Notes under the pieces: generated by a model
What the model was told of the DNA's origin: nothing
Databases searched by the model: none
What the model saw: only the letters and a program-made list of their open reading frames with translations
Position numbers and translations under genes: made by a program
NCBI GenBank assembly: GCA_015163845.1
Contig: JAAOII010000099.1
Coordinates: 1-9,973 of the forward strand
Origin: Candidatus Portiera sp.
GTDB lineage: Bacteria > Pseudomonadota > Gammaproteobacteria > CBDBNL01 > JAAOII01
Direction: 5' to 3'
DNA length: 9,973 bases
Part shown: positions 1 through 5,943 of the stretch, piece after piece
Layout: each line of letters opens with the position of its first letter
Numbering within the stretch: the stretch's first letter is position 1

Positions 1-1494
1 TACTAAACCGTCACTTGACTTGCCTGATATTGTCATTCCCGCCTTCTCCAATGCTTCTATATATCTAGGGTTGAGTTCATATCTATGACGGTGACGTTCT
101 TTGATTGTGTGCTTGCCATAAAGAGAGGATATAAAAGATTCCTTGTCAAGTATGCTGTCTTGTTCGCCCAAACGCATAGTCCCGCCCATATCTTGTGATT
201 CTGAAACCTTGCGTTTTTGAGGCATAGCAGCAGAACTAGCATCTTCCCATTCAGTCACCAAAGATATTATTGGGTTTTTACACTCCTTATCAAACTCGGT
301 GCTATTAGCACCTTGAAGACCTAATTCATTAGTAGCATATTCCAACACAGCTATATGCATACCCAAGCAAATACCTAGATATGGGATTTTATTTACTCGG
401 GCAAAATTAACTGCATGAATCTTGCCAGCAACTCCCCTCTCACCAAAACCACCAGGAATCAAAATGCCGTCAAGATTGCTAATGCGCGAGTCATCACCTT
501 TTTCCAACTCTTCGGAGTTAATATATTCTATCTTAACCTTTATAGCTGTCTGAAACCCGGCATGAATGAAGGCCTCATTGATTGATTTGTAAGAATCAAC
601 CATATCAATATACTTGCCAACTATGCCAATAGTCACAGAATCCTTGTATTCCAACTCGTTGATTTTACGCCAGCTATCTAGATTTGGTTTGGTATGATCT
701 AGACCAAGATGATCCAGGACTAACTTGTCTAACTTCCTCTCATGACATAGAAACGGCACCTTGTATATGTCTTCCTGATCCTCCATAGGTATGACAGATT
801 CCATAGGTACATTGCTAAACATTGAAATCTTTTGAATGGCGCTAGATGCTACGGTGCGCTCACTACGACATATTAAAACATCCGGCTGCAGACCAATGGA
901 GCGCATTTCTTTTACCGAATGTTGGGTTGGTTTTGTCTTAATTTCACCAGCACTTTTAATATATGGGACCATGGTGACATGAATGAACATCGTGTTCTTA
1001 GCACCAAGTTGTAAACGCATTTGTCTAATCGCCTCTAAGAAAGGTAGTGACTCTATGTCACCAACAGTTCCGCCTATTTCTACTAGAGTTATTTCCTTGC
1101 CCACACCGCAATTCTCTATGATACTTTTAATTTGGTCGGTAATGTGGGGTATGACTTGCACTGTCGCCCCAAGATACTCACCGCTTCTTTCTTTTGCTAT
1201 TACATCAGCATAGATTCTTCCTGCAGTCCAGTTATTTTTCTGACTCATCAAAGTGCCAGTGAATCTTTCGTAATGCCCCAAGTCCAAATCTGTCTCGGCA
1301 CCATCTGCCGTTACAAATACTTCACCATGCTGGAATGGGTTCATAGTGCCAGGATCCACATTGATATAGGGGTCTAACTTGAGTATTGAGATTTTTTTGT
1401 TTTGTGCTGATAATAGTGCTCCGAGGGCGGAGATACAAATCCCTTTTCCAAGAGAGGAAACCACACCACCAGTTACAAATACATATTTAGACAC
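1..1494 (-). CDS. pyrG: CTP synthase (glutamine hydrolysing), 3' end cut off by window edge
   Basis: CTP synthase makes CTP from UTP, ATP and glutamine in the cytoplasm, the last step of pyrimidine nucleotide synthesis. The window holds 498 codons of a protein usually about 545 long. The N-terminal amidoligase domain opens SKYVFVTGGVVSSLGKG (P-loop) and carries KLDPYINVDPGTM, the Mg-binding DGAETDLDLGHYERF, VEIGGTVGDIESLPF and the UTP/CTP-site run GEIKTKPTQHSVKE. The C-terminal class I glutaminase domain has PGGFGERG, the nucleophile Cys376 in GICLGMH, GANSTEF and ERHRHRYELN. The final segment with the catalytic His/Glu pair (FHPE in the family) lies outside the window. The start is GTG at 1494: the family begins M-x-K-Y-I/V-F-V-T-G-G exactly there, and the next upstream in-frame codons lead to a stop. 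An AGGAG lies only 2 nt before the GTG. His380 replaces the usual Gln of GICLGMQ. Identity is certain. Confidence 0.98.
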   Translation of the reverse strand, partial: MSKYVFVTGGVVSSLGKGICISALGALLSAQNKKISILKLDPYINVDPGTMNPFQHGEVFVTADGAETDLDLGHYERFTGTLMSQKNNWTAGRIYADVIAKERSGEYLGATVQVIPHITDQIKSIIENCGVGKEITLVEIGGTVGDIESLPFLEAIRQMRLQLGAKNTMFIHVTMVPYIKSAGEIKTKPTQHSVKEMRSIGLQPDVLICRSERTVASSAIQKISMFSNVPMESVIPMEDQEDIYKVPFLCHERKLDKLVLDHLGLDHTKPNLDSWRKINELEYKDSVTIGIVGKYIDMVDSYKSINEAFIHAGFQTAIKVKIEYINSEELEKGDDSRISNLDGILIPGGFGERGVAGKIHAVNFARVNKIPYLGICLGMHIAVLEYATNELGLQGANSTEFDKECKNPIISLVTEWEDASSAAMPQKRKVSESQDMGGTMRLGEQDSILDKESFISSLYGKHTIKERHRHRYELNPRYIEALEKAGMTISGKSSDGLV

Positions 1495-1496
1495 TA

Positions 1497-1510
1497 CTCC
1501 TATTATTATA
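1497..1510 (-). promoter_or_regulatory. Putative pyrG -10 box and tightly spaced Shine-Dalgarno
   Basis: On the minus strand a perfect TATAAT occupies 1510-1505, followed by AGGAG at 1501-1497 and the GTG start at 1494. The -10 element alone would place transcription start near 1498, giving a leader of only about 4 nt, so the AGGAG may be only partly transcribed. No convincing -35 hexamer was found 16-18 bp upstream (17 bp upstream reads TAATTT), so the promoter call rests on the -10 box and its position in a 145-bp gap. That gap also contains an 11-bp palindrome, GCAATAATTGC, at 1544-1554, of unknown meaning. No terminator for the upstream gene was recognised. Confidence 0.4.
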
Positions 1511-1639
1511 AGGCATTAGGACTATTCAAATTATGCAATCTAGGCAATAATTGCTTATGCTGGGGTATTTTCAATGACAGAATATCAAACCAAGAAGCAA
1601 CTTGTGCAGAGTGGAGAATTAATCTGTAGAGCTTCCTTG

Positions 1640-2137
1640 TTAGAGTGCCTCCTCTATTCTAGATTTAGCTTTACGGGCATCATCTATATATTCCACTCGT
1701 AGCACGCTACCGCCTGTGGTAGTAAGTTTAATAGCAGCATATCCAAATATCCGTCCCAAAACGGATTGATCCATTTCTACTGTGTCCGTCTTAGCTAAAA
1801 TTTGCTCTTCGGTCTTAACTCCAATGATACCTCTCTTATAAACAAAGCGTTTGTTAGTAAGAACAATTTCACGAAAATAAAACTCTATCTGGCGGTAAAC
1901 AGCCATCACCACAAAGATAATCCCTATAGCTAAACTAAACAATACTAAAGCATCCTTATATTGAACATATTGAACACCCCACGAGAATACTGCACCTCCC
2001 ATGAGTAAAAAAGCCAACCCAGCAAAATACAATAACCAGTAGTTAAGTTTTTCCATCCAATGCTCATTAATAACTTCCAAAATCTTCTCCTTTTTAGACA
2101 GAGTAGTTTTGACATATCTTCCTTCACTATTAGCCAT
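1640..2137 (-). CDS. Small membrane protein with bacterial PH (bPH2/DUF304, YdbS-like) domain
   Basis: The product is 165 aa. After a charged N-terminus (1-30) come two hydrophobic segments, about 31-55 and 62-82, typical of a helical hairpin in the inner membrane. The rest (about 85-165) resembles the bPH2 domain: REIVLTNKRFVYKRGII, then a stretch ending DQSVLGRIFGYAAIKL, TTTGG and a closing helix (DDARKAKSRIEEAL). The two-helix plus PH layout matches YdbS/YdbT-type proteins, whose role is poorly known; membrane or envelope-stress functions have been suggested for relatives. The ATG at 2137 is the only sensible start, because an upstream ATG in the leader opens a five-codon frame that stops. 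There is no Shine-Dalgarno within 20 nt. It lies 42 nt after cysE on the same strand and is probably the last gene of the htpX-trmJ-cysE run. The domain call is fairly secure; the function is unknown. Confidence 0.82.
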   Translation of the reverse strand: MANSEGRYVKTTLSKKEKILEVINEHWMEKLNYWLLYFAGLAFLLMGGAVFSWGVQYVQYKDALVLFSLAIGIIFVVMAVYRQIEFYFREIVLTNKRFVYKRGIIGVKTEEQILAKTDTVEMDQSVLGRIFGYAAIKLTTTGGSVLRVEYIDDARKAKSRIEEAL

Positions 2138-2179
2138 AATTAAATATTCAAGTTCATTTATAAATCTTATTTTCCCCAG

Positions 2180-2803
2180 TTACTTCTTTGCTGATTTGAG
2201 TTTAGCAATCTCTTTTTTCAGTTTGTTGACTTCTTTGACTAAGTTATCTACAGTAGCGTTTGAGTCCTTCTTGCTTACTTTCTTGCCATTCATACGCACA
2301 ACTACAGCTGGAATGCCAACCACTGAGCAGTCATGATCAACATCTTCCAAGACCACTGCATTAGCACCTACTTGCGAATTATCTCCTATAGTTATGGATC
2401 CTAATACCTTGGCTCCAGCACCAATTGTAACATTATTGCCAAGAGTAGGATGACGTTTGACGCCACGAATAAAAGCAACCCCACCCAAAGTAACTTTCTG
2501 GTAGATAGAGCAATCATCGCCAACTTCAGAGGTCTCGCCAATAACCACACCTCCACCATGATCAATAAAAAATCTCTTGCCGATTTTTGCGGCTGGATGG
2601 ATTTCTACTTGAGTAATAAAACGGGCAAATTGGGATAAAAATCTTGCCAACCACTTAAGTCCGATACGCCACAATAGGTGAGTTAAGCGATAAATCCAAG
2701 TCGCATGAAGACCAGGATAGCAGGTTATAATTTCCAACATATGCAGTGATGCAGGATCCTTTTCTTTATAGGTAGCTATATCTTCAAAAAATGACTTAAA
2801 CAC
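2180..2803 (-). CDS. cysE: Serine O-acetyltransferase
   Basis: CysE transfers acetyl from acetyl-CoA to serine, giving O-acetylserine for cysteine synthesis. The 207-aa product has a short helical N-terminal domain (EDI...KDPAS, CYPGLHATWIYRL, about 6-65) and then a left-handed beta-helix of hexapeptide repeats (about 66-170). Family marks are VEIHPAAKIG (66-75), FIDHGGGVVIGET (79-91) with the catalytic-type His82, VTLGGV, KRHPTLG (116-122), IGAGAKVLG and VVGIPAVVV. The position of the catalytic Asp in E. coli CysE is Glu67 here, as I recall for Pseudomonas-type enzymes. The short N-terminus is that subtype rather than the roughly 270-aa enteric form. The tail (about 184-205, VDNLVKEVNKLKKEI...) is a predicted lysine-rich coiled coil. 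The start is GTG at 2803, giving the family-like MFKSFFEDI; no Shine-Dalgarno is visible. It follows trmJ by 12 nt, an adjacency known in Burkholderia-like genomes. Confidence 0.96.
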   Translation of the reverse strand: MFKSFFEDIATYKEKDPASLHMLEIITCYPGLHATWIYRLTHLLWRIGLKWLARFLSQFARFITQVEIHPAAKIGKRFFIDHGGGVVIGETSEVGDDCSIYQKVTLGGVAFIRGVKRHPTLGNNVTIGAGAKVLGSITIGDNSQVGANAVVLEDVDHDCSVVGIPAVVVRMNGKKVSKKDSNATVDNLVKEVNKLKKEIAKLKSAKK

Positions 2804-2805
2804 TA

Positions 2806-2830
2806 TTGGGTTTATTTAGTTGGGTTTATT
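2806..2830. repeat. 11-bp direct repeat across the trmJ/cysE junction
   Basis: TTGGGTTTATT occurs at 2806-2816 and again at 2820-2830 (14-bp period, plus-strand reading). One copy encodes the last residues of TrmJ and the other fills the short spacer before the cysE GTG. It could be a chance duplication or a slippage product that set the gene spacing. No regulatory role can be read from the sequence. Confidence 0.7.
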
Positions 2831-3697
2831 AGGACCTTGTTTCTCTTTCAATTTATTATTTGGACTTGTCTTGTCCATGCTGTATTTTATACTACAAGTT
2901 ATCATGCCACGTAACATATCAAGCTCATTAGCATATAAAGGAACGCGATTGAATATTCGTCTCATCTTACGCATTATTGTATCTGGTTGCTGGGGGTTAA
3001 AGAAATCAATCTTCTCCAGCCAGGACTCTAAGTGTCCATAAAAATTTTCCATAGCATTATTGTCCGCCAATGGCATGGACTTATGTCGAGCCAAGCGGTT
3101 ACTAGTGTTGATTTTACCATCTTGTAAAGGATAATCCATAACTGAATCATTGATTTGATTCGCCGCACATAACAACTCATAGCAAACAATCTGCACCGTC
3201 ATTGCTAAATTGAGAACAGGATATTCGGTATCTGTAGGAACAAATAAATGAATTCTACTCTTGAGTAATTCATCGTTGGTGAGCCCTCTATCTTCACTGC
3301 CAAATAATATCGCCACTTTCATGACTTCATCAGAAGTTTCCTCAGCAGATAATTTTGCTTTATCGGCCATGGAATTGCTTTTATGAATTTCTCCGCATAT
3401 TTTCATTGCCCCTTCACGCACAGGATAGGTATCTATGGGCAAACGTCTTGAGCGGCTACTAGTAGCAACAACCAAGTCACGATCACCCAATGCCTCGTCC
3501 AAGTTATCATACACTTTGATTTGTTTCAGCATGTCTGCTGCTGAGGCGGCGAATATTTCTGCTTCTTTAGAGGGGAACTCACGAGGTCTAACCAATACAA
3601 TATCAGCCAAACCCATATTCTTCATAGCCCGCACTGTTCTACCTATATTACCCCCATATAGACAATCTACAAGGACTATGCGGACTTGCTTAAGCAA
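2816..3697 (-). CDS. trmJ: tRNA (cytidine/uridine-32) 2'-O-methyltransferase, SPOUT family
   Basis: TrmJ uses S-adenosylmethionine to 2'-O-methylate position 32 of the tRNA anticodon loop. The product is 293 aa against about 246 in E. coli. It begins MLKQVRIVLVDC, aligning at residue 1 with E. coli MLQNIRIVLVET. It keeps GNIGRTVRAMKNMGL (16-30, with the conserved Arg23), TSSRSRRLP (79-87), the knot segments ILFGSEDRGLTNDEL (130-144) and VLNLAMTVQIVCYEL (161-175), and the C-terminal helix region FYGHLE and ANELDMLRG (256-264). The extra length is mainly an insert near 104-125, another near 183-212, and a Lys/Asn-rich tail. The Ser before LNLA, conserved in E. coli (Ser142), is Val161. The start is TTG, chosen by homology and because GGGAG at 3708-3704 sits 6 nt upstream, the only well-spaced ribosome site in the window. 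It lies 38 nt after htpX. Confidence 0.95.
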   Translation of the reverse strand: MLKQVRIVLVDCLYGGNIGRTVRAMKNMGLADIVLVRPREFPSKEAEIFAASAADMLKQIKVYDNLDEALGDRDLVVATSSRSRRLPIDTYPVREGAMKICGEIHKSNSMADKAKLSAEETSDEVMKVAILFGSEDRGLTNDELLKSRIHLFVPTDTEYPVLNLAMTVQIVCYELLCAANQINDSVMDYPLQDGKINTSNRLARHKSMPLADNNAMENFYGHLESWLEKIDFFNPQQPDTIMRKMRRIFNRVPLYANELDMLRGMITCSIKYSMDKTSPNNKLKEKQGPNKPN

Positions 3698-3708
3698 GCT
3701 TATCTCCC
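3685..3708 (-). promoter_or_regulatory. trmJ ribosome-binding site and hairpin enclosing the TTG start codon
   Basis: On the mRNA strand GGGAG (3708-3704) is followed after 6 nt by the TTG start (3697-3695). The start codon lies in a perfect 14-bp palindrome, CTTGCTTAAGCAAG, at 3685-3698. As RNA it can fold into a CUUGC stem pairing with GCAAG around a UUAA tetraloop, burying the initiation codon. This could lower trmJ initiation unless ribosomes arriving from htpX open it. The folding is inferred from complementarity only. Confidence 0.6.
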
Positions 3709-3735
3709 TGCTTGGTAAGTATACCTAAAATAATT

Positions 3736-4656
3736 TTACGATATGAAAGGAGCAGCTTTTTCCAAAGCGGCTATACGTTTCTCCAAAGGAGGGTGAGTTG
3801 CCAACAAAGATAGAAATTTATTCTTCTTACCTTTTATGCCAAATGCCACTAAACTATCAGTAATTTCACTGGGTTGGTCATATGCTGACTGGAGGCGTCT
3901 CAAGGCGGCAATCATATCTGCAGGGCTCGTTGCCACAGCAGCAAAGCTGTCAGCTCTGTATTCACGCCAGCGGGAAAAAGCACACACGACTGTGGAAGCA
4001 AGTATTCCAAATATCATATCAAAGGCCAACACGGTAATAAAATACCCCATGCCAATTCCTCCACCCTCACGTCTTAGAACGAACTTATCAACGAAGAAAG
4101 CCACTACTCTAGCGGCAAACAAAACAAATACATTAATTACGCCTTGAATGAGTGCCAAAGTAACCATATCACCGTTGGCTATGTGGCCAACTTCGTGAGC
4201 CATAACGGCACGTACTTCGCGTTTATCAAAATCGCGTAACATACCAGCACTGACAGCCACTAATGCTTTGTTCTTGTTCCAGCCAGTAGCGAAAGCATTG
4301 GCTTGAGCTGAAGGGAATATGCCAACTTCGGGCATAGCTATGTCAGCAGCTTTGGCTAGTTCAGCTACCATGTTTATTAGGTCTTTCTCTCCACTGGAAG
4401 CCCGAATTGGATCAATAAGTTTTACCCTCATTGATGACTTGGCAATGGTCTTGGATAAGAGTAATGAAATCATTGCTCCGCCTATGCCAAAAATAGTACA
4501 AAATATCAACAGCCCGGTGTAATTTATTCCGGCTTGTTGATATAAGCTGATATCCACACCTCTGGCACTTAGAAAGCTACCTATGACGCTAAAACTAACG
4601 GAAACAACCGCAATGATTAGCAAATTGGTGAGGACAAATAAAGTTATTCTTCTCAT
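3736..4656 (-). CDS. htpX: Inner-membrane zinc metalloprotease HtpX (M48B family)
   Basis: HtpX is a stress-associated zinc endopeptidase of the inner membrane that clips misfolded membrane proteins with its active site facing the cytoplasm. The 306-aa length is close to the family's usual 290-300. The sequence has an N-terminal TM helix (about 5-28), a second (about 47-68), the zinc motif HEVGH at 154-158 within the family run MAHEVGHIANGDM, two further hydrophobic segments (about 166-190 and 203-226), and REYRADSFAA (231-240) with Glu232 as third zinc ligand. LLATHPPLEKRI near the C-terminus is a typical M48B ending. The ATG at 4656 matches the family's M-R-R-I start; the only purine run (AGG) is 1 nt away, too close to act as a normal Shine-Dalgarno. 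It is the first gene after the structured gap following ftsZ and has its own predicted promoters. In E. coli htpX is under heat-shock/Cpx control; no such site was recognised here. Confidence 0.97.
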   Translation of the reverse strand: MRRITLFVLTNLLIIAVVSVSFSVIGSFLSARGVDISLYQQAGINYTGLLIFCTIFGIGGAMISLLLSKTIAKSSMRVKLIDPIRASSGEKDLINMVAELAKAADIAMPEVGIFPSAQANAFATGWNKNKALVAVSAGMLRDFDKREVRAVMAHEVGHIANGDMVTLALIQGVINVFVLFAARVVAFFVDKFVLRREGGGIGMGYFITVLAFDMIFGILASTVVCAFSRWREYRADSFAAVATSPADMIAALRRLQSAYDQPSEITDSLVAFGIKGKKNKFLSLLATHPPLEKRIAALEKAAPFIS

Positions 4657-4662
4657 ACCTAT

Positions 4663-4690
4663 ATTATAGGGTCTATTTTGTGTTTTTCAA
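4663..4690 (-). promoter_or_regulatory. Proximal htpX promoter (P2), predicted leaderless
   Basis: On the minus strand TTGAAA (4690-4685; 5 of 6 to the sigma-70 -35) is followed by a 16-bp spacer and a perfect TATAAT (4668-4663). The next 6 nt reach the A of the htpX ATG at 4656, so the expected transcription start coincides with the start codon. The -10 box is embedded in a 13-bp palindrome, CCTATAATATAGG (4670-4658), a plausible operator shape. Confidence 0.6.
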
Positions 4691-4692
4691 GG

Positions 4693-4739
4693 GGTAATTA
4701 AGTTACTTATTAAAAAAATTACTTATTAAAGAAATTACC
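4693..4739. repeat. 16-bp tandem repeat flanked by a 7-bp inverted repeat, upstream of htpX
   Basis: Two units with 15 of 16 positions identical (4703-4718 and 4719-4734, beginning TTACTTATTAAA, plus-strand reading) are followed by the first bases of a third. The tract is bracketed by GGTAATT (4693-4699) and its complement AATTACC (4733-4739). It is purely A/T-rich and lies between the two predicted htpX promoters, so it would be in the 5' untranslated RNA of the distal transcript. Confidence 0.7.
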
Positions 4740-4760
4740 AATTCTATCATTAAATAAAAC

Positions 4761-4813
4761 TGCTACCTAGTATCGAAGAATGCCCAGAGCATGTCAATAC
4801 ATACTAGGTAGCA
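4761..4813 (-). terminator. 13-bp inverted repeat after ftsZ: candidate terminator of the division operon
   Basis: TGCTACCTAGTAT (4761-4773) is the exact complement of ATACTAGGTAGCA (4801-4813). On the minus strand the repeat begins 15 nt after the ftsZ stop, and its distal arm is followed by GTTTTATTT, giving a terminator-like hairpin plus T-rich tract. The loop is unusually long (27 nt), though it contains a small inner ATGC/GCAT stem (4780-4783 with 4789-4792). The same arms overlap a promoter, so an operator role is an alternative reading. The repeat itself is certain; the terminator role is moderate. Confidence 0.55.
4769..4797 (-). promoter_or_regulatory. Distal htpX promoter (P1) inside the inverted repeat
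   Basis: On the minus strand a perfect TTGACA (4797-4792), a 17-bp spacer and GATACT (4774-4769; 4 of 6 to TATAAT) form a good sigma-70 promoter reading toward htpX. Predicted start is near 4762, giving a leader of roughly 105 nt that carries the 16-bp tandem repeat. The -10 hexamer lies almost wholly in one arm of the 13-bp inverted repeat; the other arm is just upstream of the -35. Confidence 0.6.
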
Positions 4814-4828
4814 AAAGCGAATAATTAA

Positions 4829-5914
4829 CTAGTCCATTTGTTTTCTGATGAATGTTGGAACATCGGTAAAAACCCTGTCACCATTCACAGAATCATTTTC
4901 ATCCTGGTGTTTAGGAGTTGGCCTATCAATGCTAAAAGAAGGTGCTGCTGGTTCTATACCTGCCAACACAACTGTAACCTTGATTGCCTCTTCCATATCT
5001 TCATCTATCATCATTCCAGTAATTATTTTGGATTCTGGAGTAGCACATTCATAAAGACGGTCGCAAACCTGTTGATACTCAAGCATGGAAAGATCTCCAT
5101 TGCCAGTAACATTAACTAGAATGCCTTTAGCGCCCTTAAGTTGCATATCGTCAATTAATGGATTGCCGAGTGCTTGGTCAACTGCTTTGAGTGCAGCTCC
5201 TTCTTCATTAGAATAACCTATTCCCATCATGCACAAACCCATGCCACGCATTACAGAAGAAACATCGGCAAAATCCACATTAATTTCTCCTGGCTTGGTG
5301 ATTAAGTCAGATATGCCTTTAACCGAATCAAGTAGAACATTATTGACACGGCTGAATGCCTCTCTCACTCTAATATTCTTTTCAAGGTTGCTCAACAATT
5401 TATCATTGGGGATGACTATGATTGAGTCCACAACTTCACGCAAATTACCAAGTCCTTGGGTTGCTTGAGTGTTTCTTCTTTCTCCTTCAAATTGAAATGG
5501 CATGGTCACAACAGCAACTGTTAGTATTCCCATATCTTTTGCAATTTCTGCCACAATCGGTGCGGCACCAGTTCCGGTTCCACCACCCATTCCAGCTGTG
5601 ACAAATAACATATCAGTGTTTTCAAGGCACTCTGCTATACTATCACGATCTTCAATAGCTGCTTCACGTCCCTCTATGGGATCGCCGCCAGCTCCAAGAC
5701 CTTTGGTTCGCTTCTTACCGATTGGTAATTGCTCTTGACCACTTACTTTAGATAGGTCTTTAACATCTGTGTTAATACACAAGAAGTTAACTCCCGTTAC
5801 TTTATGTTCCACCATATGGCGGATTGTATTGCAGCCGCCACCGCCAACACCAGCAACGACTATGCGTGCTGTGTCCAACGGAAGGGTTGCGTTTTCAAAT
5901 ATATCTTCTTTCAT
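4829..5914 (-). CDS. ftsZ: Cell division GTPase FtsZ
   Basis: FtsZ is the tubulin homologue that polymerises with GTP into the Z-ring at midcell. The product is 361 aa (E. coli 383). Visible motifs are IVVAGVGGGGCNTI (18-31), NTD (48-50), KGLGAGGDPIEGREAA (71-86), the tubulin signature GGGTGTGAAP (110-119), TMPFQFEGERR (137-147), IPNDKLL (168-174) and the T7 catalytic loop NVDFAD (212-217) with its acidic residues intact. The core ends near 318; a short linker of about 30 residues rich in Pro, Asp and Asn leads to the conserved tail DVPTFIRKQMD (351-361), which binds FtsA and other partners. GAGGDP is a small departure from the usual GAGANP. ATG at 5914 gives a normal N-terminus; upstream only a weak AGAG with 8-nt spacing is seen. 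It lies 29 nt after ftsA and probably closes the murG-ftsZ operon; lpxC does not follow. Confidence 0.99.
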   Translation of the reverse strand: MKEDIFENATLPLDTARIVVAGVGGGGCNTIRHMVEHKVTGVNFLCINTDVKDLSKVSGQEQLPIGKKRTKGLGAGGDPIEGREAAIEDRDSIAECLENTDMLFVTAGMGGGTGTGAAPIVAEIAKDMGILTVAVVTMPFQFEGERRNTQATQGLGNLREVVDSIIVIPNDKLLSNLEKNIRVREAFSRVNNVLLDSVKGISDLITKPGEINVDFADVSSVMRGMGLCMMGIGYSNEEGAALKAVDQALGNPLIDDMQLKGAKGILVNVTGNGDLSMLEYQQVCDRLYECATPESKIITGMMIDEDMEEAIKVTVVLAGIEPAAPSFSIDRPTPKHQDENDSVNGDRVFTDVPTFIRKQMD

Positions 5915-5943
5915 TATGTTTACTCTGGGTTATATAATATAGA

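Noticed and set aside
983..1377. Plus-strand open frames of 76 and 81 codons
   Set aside because: They lie antisense inside pyrG, whose minus-strand frame has unmistakable CTP synthase motifs; the translated products show no recognisable domain.
1544..1554. Palindrome GCAATAATTGC between the PH gene and pyrG as a terminator
   Set aside because: Five-base arms with a one-base centre cannot form a stable hairpin and no T-tract follows; at most a weak binding site.
2180..2803. Alternative reading of cysE as a different hexapeptide acetyltransferase
   Set aside because: The helical N-terminal region, DHGGGVVIGET, VTLGG and RHPTLG motifs together are specific to serine acetyltransferase.
3726..3738. 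Palindrome TAAAATAATTTTA at the end of htpX as a terminator or operator
   Set aside because: Purely A/T, with no T-tract beyond it; likely chance in AT-rich DNA and too weak to stop transcription into trmJ.
3836..4147. Plus-strand open frame of 103 codons, the longest on that strand
   Set aside because: Antisense to the htpX zinc-protease coding region, with no recognisable domain or promoter; a shadow frame.
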